Shown: positions 1 to 8,864 of the stretch, piece by piece
Layout: every line of letters begins with the position of its first letter
How positions within the stretch are numbered: position 1 is the first letter of the stretch
Origin: Chryseobacterium shigense
GTDB lineage: Bacteria; Bacteroidota; Bacteroidia; Flavobacteriales; Weeksellaceae
Assembly: GCF_900156575.1 (NCBI RefSeq)
Contig: NZ_FTNY01000003.1
Coordinates: 310,001 to 374,000 of the forward strand
Length of the DNA stretch: 64,000 nucleotides
Direction: 5' to 3'
Program-made: the position numbers and the translations under genes
Notes under the pieces: generated by a model
Seen by the model: only the letters and a program-made list of their open reading frames with translations
What the model was told of the DNA's origin: nothing
The model's database searches: none

Positions 1-797
1 GCTCCCAAACTTTTGACAAAAACAGGACAATCTGTGAAAAATGTCTGCTTAACTGTGGGAATTTCAAGGAAATCTGAAATTTTATGCTCATGAATCATCA
101 TCAGTTCAGAAAAATTTTCCAATTCGCTGCATAATAAAACTTTTTTTGTGATATCCGAAAATTCATCCACGAGTATTTGAGACTTGGGTTTTGACTTGTA
201 AAAATGGATTCCTTCCCTGCTGTCCTGCTTCTGATTTAAATGAATAAATATCAGCTCATTTTTAAACGAAGGACTGAAATCTGTCTTTTCATAGGTGATC
301 TCTGGTTGGCTTCTGAAAAGGATCGCAGATTTTTCTTTGGCAACAGCAATATCGTAGCCGCTTCCTCCCAAACTGATACTGTTAAGCTGAAAGGGATTGA
401 TATCAGACCATTGTGCAAGGTTATTCATTAAAGTAGAACTGCTTCCGAGTCCGTAATTGGAAGGAAACTGAAGGTTGGTCTTTAAATGGTAGGTAAGGTT
501 ATCTTTGAATTTAATCAGAGAAAGCTGCTGAACATTTTTTAATGTTTTGAGAATAAATTCAGCGGCCGAAGGAAGATTGGTCTCCAGGATCTGCCAGTTT
601 TTATAATCGATGACAGTTTTGAGCCACAATTTGTTCTGATGATAAGCTTCCCAAAAGATCAGGGATTTTTTATCATCTTTTTCTTCAAAAAAAAACTCTT
701 GTCCAAGCTTGGTAGGTACCGCCAGGACAAGAGCTCCGTCTATTGCAAAATATTCTGAAGTAAGCATAAGCTTTCCCGGTGAAAATATTCCGCTCAT
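1..797 (-). CDS. GHMP-family kinase (GYDIA type), 3' end cut by window edge
   Basis: This is an ATP-dependent small-molecule kinase of the GHMP superfamily (mevalonate/galacto/homoserine kinase fold). I translated 265 codons from the ATG at 797 down to base 1 without a stop, so the C-terminus is missing. It opens with MSGIFSPGKLMLTSEYFAIDGA, matching the family's N-terminal substrate strand. The ATP-binding loop is NYGLGSSST near residue 116, and GGSGYDIAVA near residue 145 is the motif that names the flavobacterial GYDIA subfamily. The substrate is not settled; a mevalonate-pathway role is a guess. It starts 10 bases after the fabD stop, so the two probably share a transcript. The coding strand carries a T9 run (about 687-695). 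Confidence 0.85.
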   Translation of the reverse strand, partial: MSGIFSPGKLMLTSEYFAIDGALVLAVPTKLGQEFFFEEKDDKKSLIFWEAYHQNKLWLKTVIDYKNWQILETNLPSAAEFILKTLKNVQQLSLIKFKDNLTYHLKTNLQFPSNYGLGSSSTLMNNLAQWSDINPFQLNSISLGGSGYDIAVAKEKSAILFRSQPEITYEKTDFSPSFKNELIFIHLNQKQDSREGIHFYKSKPKSQILVDEFSDITKKVLLCSELENFSELMMIHEHKISDFLEIPTVKQTFFTDCPVFVKSLG

Positions 798-807
798 AGT
801 ATTTTAA

Positions 808-1683
808 TTAGATTGCTGAAGCAACATCTACAGAACTGTCAATTTTCTTGATCAGACCTTGAAGTGTTTTTCCAGGACCTACTTCTACAAAGTTAGAGGC
901 TCCGTCTTTGATCATATTCTGAACAGACTGCGTCCACTTTACAGGACCTGTAAGCTGAGCGATCAGATTTTGTTTGATCTCCTCAGGATTGGTCACTGCT
1001 GTAGTCGTAATATTCTGGTATACCGGAATTGTTGCTTTTCTGAATTTCGTTTTTTCAATGGCTGCTGCCAGTCTTTCTTGCGCCGGCTGCATCAATGGCG
1101 AATGGAACGCTCCGTTTACCGGAAGCATCACTGCTCTTTTTGCACCCGATTCTTTAAGTTTTGCACAAGCTTCTTCAACTGCTGAAGTTTCTCCTGAAAT
1201 AACCAATTGGCCAGGACAGTTATAGTTAGCCGGTACTACAATACCCCTGATCTGTGCACAAATTTCTTCAACTTTAGCATCTTCAAGGCCTAAAATAGCA
1301 GCCATAGAGCTTGGATTGGCATCACAGGCAGCCTGCATTGCTTTTGCTCTTTCGAATACTAATTTTAAACCGTCGTCAAAAGACAAAACTCCATTGGCAA
1401 CTAAAGCTGAAAATTCGCCTAAAGAATGTCCTGCAACCATTTCGGCTCCAAGACCGTTCACTGCTTTTAAAGCGGCTACTGAATGTATAAATATTGAAGG
1501 CTGGGTAACCTCTGTTTTCTTAAGATCTGCATCCGTCCCGTTGAACATCAACGTGAGGATATCAAAACCTAAAATTTCATTGGCAGATTCCATCAAGTCC
1601 TTAATGTCTTTTCTAGAATCGTACAATTCTTTTCCCATTCCTACGAACTGAGAACCCTGCCCAGGAAATACAAGTGCTTTCAT
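808..1683 (-). CDS. fabD: Malonyl-CoA:ACP transacylase FabD
   Basis: Cytoplasmic enzyme of type II fatty-acid synthesis that moves malonyl from CoA to acyl carrier protein. The 291-residue length fits the family. The N-terminus ALVFPGQGSQ is the FabD signature, the nucleophile elbow GHSLGE places the catalytic Ser at residue 87, and the second catalytic His sits in GAFHSPLM near residue 190. A near-consensus promoter lies just upstream (1704-1711). The GHMP kinase follows 10 bases downstream. Malonyl-ACP from this enzyme could also supply the KAS III module at 59.5 kb, though that link is inference. Confidence 0.97.
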   Translation of the reverse strand: MKALVFPGQGSQFVGMGKELYDSRKDIKDLMESANEILGFDILTLMFNGTDADLKKTEVTQPSIFIHSVAALKAVNGLGAEMVAGHSLGEFSALVANGVLSFDDGLKLVFERAKAMQAACDANPSSMAAILGLEDAKVEEICAQIRGIVVPANYNCPGQLVISGETSAVEEACAKLKESGAKRAVMLPVNGAFHSPLMQPAQERLAAAIEKTKFRKATIPVYQNITTTAVTNPEEIKQNLIAQLTGPVKWTQSVQNMIKDGASNFVEVGPGKTLQGLIKKIDSSVDVASAI

Positions 1684-1703
1684 GTAATGAATTAAATATT
1701 ATG

Positions 1704-1711
1704 CAAATATA
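1704..1711 (-). promoter_or_regulatory. -7 promoter element for fabD
   Basis: The minus strand reads TATATTTG, an exact TAnnTTTG box, 20 bases upstream of the fabD ATG. No clear TTG is seen at the -33 spacing, so this rests on the -7 box and its position alone. Confidence 0.5.
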
Positions 1712-1753
1712 AAGATAATGTTAAAAACATTCCTTTAAAAAAGCATAAATCGT

Positions 1754-3688
1754 TTAAGGAACTAATCTAATCACGCGATAGCCGGTATTTACATACGCTC
1801 CGTTGGCCTTAGATTTTACAAATTCAAACTTGGTCGCAAGCTGAGTCTGAACTTTATTCATTTGTTTAAAGATTTCTCCTTTTTTATTTTCTCTTGTCAG
1901 CATATCATTCACCACATCAAAACCAACGATGGCATATTTTGGAGGGGTCTTACAGTATTTGTTTTTATAAGCTGCCAGAATCTCTTTTTCAAAATTTCCG
2001 TCTGCATTGATCTTTCTGTCCATAAGGTAGACAAAGCTGGCCTGGCTCAGATCATCTACTTTTTTCTCAAAAACAGGAGAATAGTACATACTGAAACCTT
2101 TTACCCCCTGTACTTCTTTAGACAAAGCAATAATTTTATTAGCAAATGCTTCTCCGGCGGCATCATTATCACTGGCCAGGATGGCAATAACGGGAGCAGA
2201 TTGCCCTGTCATCATGTTCTGGTCCAGCTGAATTTCAGCAGGAGAATTGACTATCATTATATTTGGATTTTTAACGGCTTTTTCAAGACCTCCTTTAATA
2301 TAGTTGGCAATCTCTTTTTTGCTGTCTGCGACTACATATATTTTCTGATCTGAATAAACAGCTCTTACTTCTTCTACGATTTTATCTGCATAGGTCTGGT
2401 CATTGGTTTCAACAATGATCAGATTGCTGTAATTGTAAAGTTCCGGAGAGTTGGCAAATGGTGCAACAACCGGTATTTTTTGGTTTTTGGTAAAATCAAG
2501 AACATCAATAACGTTCGATTTAAAGAATGGGCCGATAATCAAATCTGTATTATCCGGATTAATCTGGGCCATTGAATTTTTAAATGAGGCTTCGTTACCT
2601 GAATCTACGATTTTGATATCAAGCTTTTGTCCGCCTCTCGCATTTCTTTCGATAGCAAGCTTAGCTCCTGTAAGGAAATCTAATGCCATTCCTCTGTACT
2701 GGGTTTCGTTGGTACTGTATCCGAAAGGAAGCATCAATACAACGCTCAACGCATCACCATTCTTCTTTACATAAGCCGGATCCTGCTTTTTGATCTTTAA
2801 GACCATTCCTGTTTTCAGTCCGTTTGAAAGATCCGGGTTAAGAGCGATTAATTCATCAATCGAGACTCCGAATTTATTAACAATAGAGAACACGGTGTCT
2901 CCTTGCTGAACGGTATAGGTTACGTATTCATCAGCGGTTGCTGTAGTTGCAGTTACCGTAGATCTTTCGTTTCCTGAATCTATTTTGGTTTTTGGATTGG
3001 CCGGTTCAGCAACTGAAGCGGTATCCGTTTTTATTTTTTTTACTTTGATGGTTTCACCCGGCTTTAATCCTTTTTCTTCCAATCCAGGATTTAAAGCATA
3101 AAGCTCTTGCTGGCTGATTCCAAACTGTTTTGTAATTCTGTAATAATTATCTTTTGCCTGAATAACATACATTGCTGCGTCCACAGATGACGCTGCATTG
3201 ATCCCGCTATGAGGTTCCGCAGGTCTTGGATCTACAGTAAGCGGCGCAACCTGTTGGTCTCCGCCATATTTCTTAATACTGTCAAGTGGCAAAGTGATCT
3301 CGTCCCCTATTTTCATATGAGAATCAAGCTCAGGATTCAATTTTCTGAGATCTGTCTCAGAAATCCGGTATTGTTTTGTAATTCCGTAAACGGTCTGTTT
3401 AGGCTGAAGAATGATTTTTCCAACCTGCGCATTTGATTTTGCTTTCTCAGCGACTGCAGGTTTGGACACCACAGTGGTATGTTTCTCAGCTTTCACCGTT
3501 ACCACATCTCCTATTGCCAGCTTACCGTCTTTGAATTTTGGATTCAGCTTTAACAATTCATCTACAGTTATCCCGTATTTTTTTGCAATATTGTAAGGAT
3601 TATCTCCTTTTACAACGGTGTGTGAGTTTTGAGCAGATACTCCCAAAACCATACATAAACTGGACAAAATAAAAAACCTCTTTATCAT
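1754..3688 (-). CDS. LysM-repeat protein with periplasmic-binding-protein-like domain
   Basis: A 644-residue exported protein. Residues 1-19 form a signal peptide ending in SAQ. Four LysM modules follow at about 23-67, 92-136, 173-218 and 255-301, each with the (D/T)xxxxI..yGi...L..lNP pattern. Residues from about 315 to the end resemble type I periplasmic binding proteins (Leu/Ile/Val-receptor fold), for example IIGPFFKSNVIDV and VIAILASDNDAAG. LysM modules bind peptidoglycan, so the protein probably sits in the periplasm on the wall and may sense or scaffold there. No ABC permease or ATPase lies next to it, so a transport role is doubtful. It has its own promoter (3708-3737). Confidence 0.85.
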   Translation of the reverse strand: MIKRFFILSSLCMVLGVSAQNSHTVVKGDNPYNIAKKYGITVDELLKLNPKFKDGKLAIGDVVTVKAEKHTTVVSKPAVAEKAKSNAQVGKIILQPKQTVYGITKQYRISETDLRKLNPELDSHMKIGDEITLPLDSIKKYGGDQQVAPLTVDPRPAEPHSGINAASSVDAAMYVIQAKDNYYRITKQFGISQQELYALNPGLEEKGLKPGETIKVKKIKTDTASVAEPANPKTKIDSGNERSTVTATTATADEYVTYTVQQGDTVFSIVNKFGVSIDELIALNPDLSNGLKTGMVLKIKKQDPAYVKKNGDALSVVLMLPFGYSTNETQYRGMALDFLTGAKLAIERNARGGQKLDIKIVDSGNEASFKNSMAQINPDNTDLIIGPFFKSNVIDVLDFTKNQKIPVVAPFANSPELYNYSNLIIVETNDQTYADKIVEEVRAVYSDQKIYVVADSKKEIANYIKGGLEKAVKNPNIMIVNSPAEIQLDQNMMTGQSAPVIAILASDNDAAGEAFANKIIALSKEVQGVKGFSMYYSPVFEKKVDDLSQASFVYLMDRKINADGNFEKEILAAYKNKYCKTPPKYAIVGFDVVNDMLTRENKKGEIFKQMNKVQTQLATKFEFVKSKANGAYVNTGYRVIRLVP

Positions 3689-3707
3689 ACTCGATAATTA
3701 TAATTTA

Positions 3708-3737
3708 CAAAAATACTTCTTTAAAATTAAATGGCAA
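3708..3737 (-). promoter_or_regulatory. Promoter of the LysM gene
   Basis: On the minus strand a TTG (3735-3737) is followed by exactly 19 bases and then TATTTTTG (3708-3715), matching the Bacteroidota -33/-7 arrangement. The expected start of transcription is about 13 bases before the ATG at 3688. The -33 box lies within the last codons of bshC, so the LysM gene can be transcribed independently of bshC. Confidence 0.65.
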
Positions 3738-5313
3738 CAATTATTAATTTGGATTCTTGAACCACCATTTCTTCCCAACAATTTTCAAGCCATGAATAGC
3801 CATAGTCTGAAAAGAACACACTGAAATTGTACACCCGTTCTTGCCATGTTTTTGCAGGATGAACATCTAAAAACAGATTCTCCAGCCTTTCGAGCAGCTC
3901 GCTCTGTTTTACTTTTTCGGCGTGAAGCAAACGTTTTTTCATTCTCTTGAATGACTTCAGCTGTCTTACTTCTTCTGCCTTTACCATATTCCCGAAAGAA
4001 CGCTCTGTAGTCTCTGCTATAGCTTTCAATTCAGAGAAGCTTTTCTCCAAAAGTATTTCTTTTTCTTCAAGTAGCGATAATACATTACTGTCTTTTAAAA
4101 TTTTCTGATTGGTAATGGCTGTAAAGCTTCCAAAGAAGTCTTCTATATTCAGATCAAGTTTTTCAATTTTTCCAACCGTTTTTTCTTTAATGAAAAGCAT
4201 GGAATTCCTGGGGATCAAAACGGGAAAAGGAATCTGGACCGCAGAAAAATAATCTTTTAGTTCCAGCCAGTACATAATTTCGGCATTTCCTCCAATGTAA
4301 GCAAGGTTGGGAAGTACTTTTTCCTGATAAACAGGACGCATTAATGCATTCGGGCTGAATCTTTCCGGGTAGTTTTCCAATTCCTGAAGAATTTCTGGCT
4401 GGGTAAATTTTTTACCTGTATCTACTACAGTATATTTTTCTCCGTCAAAGTCTATTCTGTCTCTGGTTTCAGAAAGATAGAAAAGATTGATGTTACGTGG
4501 ATTTACCTGTACTTTTCCATATTTCTCTGTCAGGAAATCTACTTTTTCTTGAGCATTCTTCTGTAAACTGAAATTTAATAATTCGTCTTTGAAGATGTCT
4601 TTTATTTGATTTTTAAATTCTTTAGAGTCACCATCTATAATCAATAATCCGAATTCAGAGAAAAGACGGTTCACCAAAGTTTTGATAGCATCCGTCAGTG
4701 TATTTCCAACTTTATAGGCTTCTTTCATCATGAGGATGAGCTCTGTCCCAAATACGGAATCTTTAAATTCTTTTTCAAATTCCGAAATAAAGAAGGTATC
4801 ACTGATCTCAATTCTACCTACAGGACCGCCAGATTTTTCATTGATCTCATAATAATTGTTTTCCGTCTTAAAATGATTGATCTCTGCAAAATCATGATCT
4901 TCAGAAGCCATCCAGTAAACGGGAACAAAATTAAAATCCGGAAAATTCTCCTTCATATAAGAACAGGTTTTAATGGTCTGTAAAATTTTATAGACAAAGA
5001 AAACAGGTCCGGAAAAAAGATTCAGCTGATGTCCGGTAGTAATGGTAAATGTATTCAGTTGTTTCAGATTTTCCAGATTCTCTTTCTGCTTTGAGGAAAG
5101 CGTAAGAGCTGAAAGCTGTTGTTCCAGGACATCAGACAAAATCTGCCTCTGATCTGGTGTAAACGAATTTTGTTTGAGATGGATCTGATCTTTAAAATGA
5201 TCTAAAGAAAAGGTATTGTTTTCAAAGCCCTCAATTTTTTGGTTCAGAAAGTCTTTTACCAATTGAGGAATGCTTTCTATATCGTTAAATGCTATTTTAT
5301 TTATTGTTTTCAA
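3727..5313 (-). CDS. bshC: Bacillithiol biosynthesis cysteine-adding enzyme BshC
   Basis: Cytoplasmic enzyme thought to add cysteine to glucosaminyl-malate in the last step of bacillithiol synthesis. The protein has the class I tRNA-synthetase-like core of the family (TTGHQLNLFSGPVFFVYKI and PVYWMASEDHDFAEI) followed by a coiled-coil C-terminal part (about residues 420-500). I chose the TTG at 5313 (528 residues, beginning KTINKIAF) rather than the in-frame ATG at 5349: the longer form adds a cysteine-rich MCGICSTKSQTK that overlaps the porin gene by 23 bases and does not look like family sequence. From TTG the gap to the upstream stop is 13 bases, so it is probably cotranscribed with the porin gene. 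bshA and bshB are not in the window. Confidence 0.9.
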   Translation of the reverse strand: MKTINKIAFNDIESIPQLVKDFLNQKIEGFENNTFSLDHFKDQIHLKQNSFTPDQRQILSDVLEQQLSALTLSSKQKENLENLKQLNTFTITTGHQLNLFSGPVFFVYKILQTIKTCSYMKENFPDFNFVPVYWMASEDHDFAEINHFKTENNYYEINEKSGGPVGRIEISDTFFISEFEKEFKDSVFGTELILMMKEAYKVGNTLTDAIKTLVNRLFSEFGLLIIDGDSKEFKNQIKDIFKDELLNFSLQKNAQEKVDFLTEKYGKVQVNPRNINLFYLSETRDRIDFDGEKYTVVDTGKKFTQPEILQELENYPERFSPNALMRPVYQEKVLPNLAYIGGNAEIMYWLELKDYFSAVQIPFPVLIPRNSMLFIKEKTVGKIEKLDLNIEDFFGSFTAITNQKILKDSNVLSLLEEKEILLEKSFSELKAIAETTERSFGNMVKAEEVRQLKSFKRMKKRLLHAEKVKQSELLERLENLFLDVHPAKTWQERVYNFSVFFSDYGYSWLENCWEEMVVQESKLIIVAI

Positions 5314-5326
5314 CTTGGTTTGGCTT

Positions 5327-7264
5327 TTAGTTGAACAAATACCACACAATCCCGATGTTTAATCTAAAATCATAAACCGGATAATGGGCAAATGCATATG
5401 CTTTATTACTGGAAATTACCGTTCCTATCTGCTGTCCTTCTACGTAGAAAAACATTTTTTTAACCTTCATATTGATATAAAGATCTGCAATAGGCTGTCC
5501 TCCGATAGAGAATGAATCTGCACGAGGCAAAATATATTCATTAAGAATCGGGAAATAATCTCTTGACGCAAATTTTGAGAAATAATAGACTTTCACTCCC
5601 ATTTGAACCTCGGCGGCATCTTTAAAGGCTTTGCTCTGGAAGAAGAAGTTGGCTCTTCCGATGAAACTTGGCATTGGCAGAAGTTCTTTATTCGTCAATG
5701 CATTCTGGAAATGAAGTCTTGTATTAAGATGGAATTTTCCGAAGCTGAATGTAGCATCACCTCCGATCTGAGAAATATTCAGCGAGCTGCTGCTCTGTTG
5801 TGGAGCTCCGTCTGCATTGAAATAAGTGTAGTTATCTATTCTGAAATAATTGGCGAAAATTTCTGTCTTGAACCATTTCAGATTAACACTTCCTCCGATC
5901 TCTGTTACCGTCTGGTTTTTGGCATCTTCAAGGTAGTAATTGTATTTGTTGTAAACGGAAGTATTTAAAAGGTAGTTAAATGAAGGATAAGCACTTTGGA
6001 AGTTAACTTTTGCATTCACAAAATAATCTTTTACCGGCTCAAACTTGATATTATTGGCTGTTCTAAGATAGCTTCCAAACTGGCTTCCATTTGAAAACTC
6101 AAGGAAAGATTTCAACTGGAACTTATCCCAAAGTTTTACCTGAAGATTTCCAATGGCCCCAATTCTGTTTTCTTTAAGTTCACCTGGAAGGGCTGTTCCA
6201 TTAACGATAGCCAGATCTCTCACTCCAAATTTCAGCATCTGATAACGCACTCCACCATCCAGCTTAAATTTCTCGTTGTTAAAAACAAGGCTAAGGGTAT
6301 TGCTGAAGTTATCTGAATATTTTTTTGTGGTTAGCGGAAAACCGTTCGTTAATTCTGACACATCATCATACCAGTAAGATTCTACTGAACTCTGATTGTA
6401 AAAATATTTATTACCCTGATGTGACAAGGTATGCCTTATACTGAAAGGAAATTTTTCTGCATTAAATGGCGTAAACTGATGCGTCAGATAATATCTCCTG
6501 TAAGAATACTGAGAACTTGATGACCCCAGATTAACCTGTGCATTCTGTCTGTTTTTATAATTGCTATCTCCGCTCTGAAAAAGATCATCGTCCGTAATTC
6601 CTCCACTTTCCTGGTTGTTTACATTCTGATGAAGATAATGGGTGAATAATTCGTAGTTCCCGCTTTTGGAAACATAATGTCCTGAAAATAAAGTGTTATT
6701 ATTTGAAGCTAAGGAATTTCTATAAAATCCCTGAGAACGAAGTCCCATATATTCAAGGGCAAAATTGAACCGCTTGCCGATATTCTGTGTATAGGTAGAT
6801 TTCAGTGCTGCTCCATTCTTCATTGCTGTATGATAGATGAAAGTAGCCGTAGGTGTTTTGACGTCATAATATTTTACATCATCAGCACCAATGATCATGT
6901 ATGACTTATTGGAAGGCAGTAAGGAAAGGTTCTGTTCCGGATTGACCTCATAGACCAATGGATTGAATCCTGCTCCAATATTAGCAACCTGGGCTCTCCC
7001 GAAATTGTCTGTGTTATTGTATTGTGAAAAGATGTTGGTCTTATCAAAAGTCATCACGGTATCAAAGATCTTCTTTTCAGAAAACTGGGTCTGGTATAGA
7101 TAATCATTAATGGTAGGTTTAAAAATTTTCAGAGAATCTTTTTTACCGGTGTCTATAACAAGGGTATCTTCATCTTTCTGTAGATTTTTAATATCTGTTT
7201 TATTAACGACCTGAGCCTTCGAGACAAAACCGAAGAAGAGGATGATAAAGAGGATGTACTTCAT
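5327..7264 (-). CDS. Putative porin, outer-membrane beta-barrel
   Basis: A 645-residue outer-membrane protein of the 'putative porin' family common in Flavobacteriia. The signal peptide is KYILFIILFFGFVSKAQ, and the rest is rich in alternating aromatic/polar strands typical of a large beta-barrel, ending in FRLNIGIVWYLFN with a C-terminal aromatic strand. The open frame extends to 7366, but the ATG at 7264 gives a normal signal peptide; the -7 box at 7329-7336 would make the next upstream ATG (7318) nearly leaderless. Substrate unknown. bshC follows 13 bases downstream. Confidence 0.85.
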   Translation of the reverse strand: MKYILFIILFFGFVSKAQVVNKTDIKNLQKDEDTLVIDTGKKDSLKIFKPTINDYLYQTQFSEKKIFDTVMTFDKTNIFSQYNNTDNFGRAQVANIGAGFNPLVYEVNPEQNLSLLPSNKSYMIIGADDVKYYDVKTPTATFIYHTAMKNGAALKSTYTQNIGKRFNFALEYMGLRSQGFYRNSLASNNNTLFSGHYVSKSGNYELFTHYLHQNVNNQESGGITDDDLFQSGDSNYKNRQNAQVNLGSSSSQYSYRRYYLTHQFTPFNAEKFPFSIRHTLSHQGNKYFYNQSSVESYWYDDVSELTNGFPLTTKKYSDNFSNTLSLVFNNEKFKLDGGVRYQMLKFGVRDLAIVNGTALPGELKENRIGAIGNLQVKLWDKFQLKSFLEFSNGSQFGSYLRTANNIKFEPVKDYFVNAKVNFQSAYPSFNYLLNTSVYNKYNYYLEDAKNQTVTEIGGSVNLKWFKTEIFANYFRIDNYTYFNADGAPQQSSSSLNISQIGGDATFSFGKFHLNTRLHFQNALTNKELLPMPSFIGRANFFFQSKAFKDAAEVQMGVKVYYFSKFASRDYFPILNEYILPRADSFSIGGQPIADLYINMKVKKMFFYVEGQQIGTVISSNKAYAFAHYPVYDFRLNIGIVWYLFN

Positions 7265-7328
7265 GCGTTTATTTATATTGTTCAAAAGTGATATGAAACC
7301 TGGAGGTTTTATATTCATTTTTGTACAG

Positions 7329-7336
7329 CAAAAATA
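7329..7336 (-). promoter_or_regulatory. -7 promoter element for the porin-bshC unit
   Basis: The minus strand reads TATTTTTG (TAnnTTTG) 65 bases upstream of the chosen porin ATG. A TTTTTG lies 15 bases further up, shorter than the usual spacing. It sits between the susCD terminator and the porin gene, where a promoter is expected. Confidence 0.5.
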
Positions 7337-7354
7337 AGAAATAAAAGGAAACAA

Positions 7355-7379
7355 AAACCCCTGCAAAAAGCAAGGGTTT
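7355..7379 (-). terminator. Intrinsic terminator of the susC-susD operon
   Basis: On the minus strand AAACCCTTGC, a TTTTT loop and GCAGGGGTTT form a 10-base stem with one G-T pair, followed by more T residues. It begins 21 bases after the susD stop. Confidence 0.8.
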
Positions 7380-7400
7380 AATTATATGGATTATTATTGA

Positions 7401-8852
7401 TTAATAATCTGCATTTTGTTGAATATTCGGATTGGCCTGAATAGCTGTAATAGGAATTGGCCATTGCCATTTTGTATCTCCAGCCGCAAGTGTTTGCTTA
7501 CCAGGTACCGTTCCTGTACCATCAAATAAATCTCCTTTACCTGATCTTTGAACAGGAAGATTTAATCTTTTCAACGTGTACCATCTGTCATTCTCACAAG
7601 CTAATTCCAATCTTCTTTCTTTGTAGATCGCGTTTAAAAGAGCAGTCCCAGTTTCAATTCCTGGAGTAAATCCACTGTATCTCTGTTGTCTCAAAGAATT
7701 AAGTAAAGTTAATGCTTTAGTAAAATCTCCCGACTTATAAGCCGCTTCAGCTACATTCAACAGTACTTCAGCTGATCTTAAATATTTAATAGGCACTACA
7801 TTAGCAGGTCCTCCATTAGTTGAGTATTTTGTGACGTGATTATACGTTTTACCATTATATGCAGCTGTAGTATAATAAGTAGTTTTTCTAATATCAGTAG
7901 TAGGGTATGCACTAAACAAATCAAAATCTACAACAAATTCAGATCTATAACCAGCTCCAAATAATTGATTATATGCAACTCCAACTGTAACAGCTTCTGT
8001 AGCAGAATTTGATATTTGAAATAAAACTCCATCAACACCTGATGATTTCCAAATACTATTAAAATTTGTTCGTGTAGTAATACTTGGAGATGCAGTCAAT
8101 GAAAGTTCACCATATTGGATCGTTTTTGCGTAGTCTCCCTTGTATAAATATACTCTTGATAACAAACCGTAAACAGCAGCTTTACTAAATCTACCTTTGT
8201 CTGCATCATTCTGTGTAATATTATCAGCAGCAAACAATAAATCTGCAATAATTTTGTCATATACCTGAGCCACCGTCAAATTTCTAGACCCAGTAGTATT
8301 AGCAGGATCAAATTTTTCTGAGTAATAAATACCAATACTAGAGTTAGCATCTGCCGATTGAGTAGGTATTTTAGAGTATGCTCTCACAATATCAAAATGA
8401 ACCATTGCTCTAATTGCTCTTGCTTCTGCTTCTGCATTAGCTTTCTGAGTACCGGATAAGACTCCATTATTTACATAATTTAAGACAAAATTAGCTCTAC
8501 TTATTACAAAATATGCAGCAGAAAACAGTCCAGTAGTCTGACCATTATCTGATGAAAATTCAAAGTTAGAAGCAGCAAAATTACTATTTCTTCCTGCAGA
8601 ACCACGAACTAAATTATCTGAGGTTAGATCTGCCATTATTATCTGATTTCCTGCATCTGAAGTATAATAGCCTGATGTTTTCATAGCTGTATAAGCTCCG
8701 TCTAAAGCTTGTCTAAAAGATTCTGGTCTTGACATTGCTTGGTCCGCAGGCTCATTAATAGAAGAATATTGATCTAAATTTCTATCACATGATGTTAAAG
8801 ATACGAAAGCAGTTAAGGCTGCAAAACTTATTTTTATTATATTTCTTTTCAT
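7401..8852 (-). CDS. SusD/RagB-family nutrient-binding outer-membrane lipoprotein
   Basis: Surface lipoprotein that acts as the lid of a SusCD nutrient importer. Residues 1-22 form a lipoprotein signal with lipobox LTSC (Cys22). The N-terminal SusD-like part (YTAMKTSGYYTSDAGNQI) and the C-terminal RagB/SusD region (RQQRYSGF, YKERRLELACENDRWYTLKRL) are both clear. At 483 residues it is full length. It lies 12 bases after susC and ends before a terminator. No glycoside hydrolase, sulfatase or regulator is nearby, so the nutrient cannot be named. Confidence 0.95.
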   Translation of the reverse strand: MKRNIIKISFAALTAFVSLTSCDRNLDQYSSINEPADQAMSRPESFRQALDGAYTAMKTSGYYTSDAGNQIIMADLTSDNLVRGSAGRNSNFAASNFEFSSDNGQTTGLFSAAYFVISRANFVLNYVNNGVLSGTQKANAEAEARAIRAMVHFDIVRAYSKIPTQSADANSSIGIYYSEKFDPANTTGSRNLTVAQVYDKIIADLLFAADNITQNDADKGRFSKAAVYGLLSRVYLYKGDYAKTIQYGELSLTASPSITTRTNFNSIWKSSGVDGVLFQISNSATEAVTVGVAYNQLFGAGYRSEFVVDFDLFSAYPTTDIRKTTYYTTAAYNGKTYNHVTKYSTNGGPANVVPIKYLRSAEVLLNVAEAAYKSGDFTKALTLLNSLRQQRYSGFTPGIETGTALLNAIYKERRLELACENDRWYTLKRLNLPVQRSGKGDLFDGTGTVPGKQTLAAGDTKWQWPIPITAIQANPNIQQNADY

Positions 8853-8864
8853 AATACGATTACA

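Noticed and set aside
1862..2353. Antisense open frame of 163 codons under the LysM gene
   Set aside because: The opposite strand encodes a well-recognised protein. The antisense translation is rich in Phe/Ile/His and looks like a shadow.
5314..5349. In-frame extension of bshC beginning MCGICSTKSQTK
   Set aside because: It overlaps the upstream porin gene and looks unlike the BshC N-terminus. The TTG at 5313 begins the family-like sequence.
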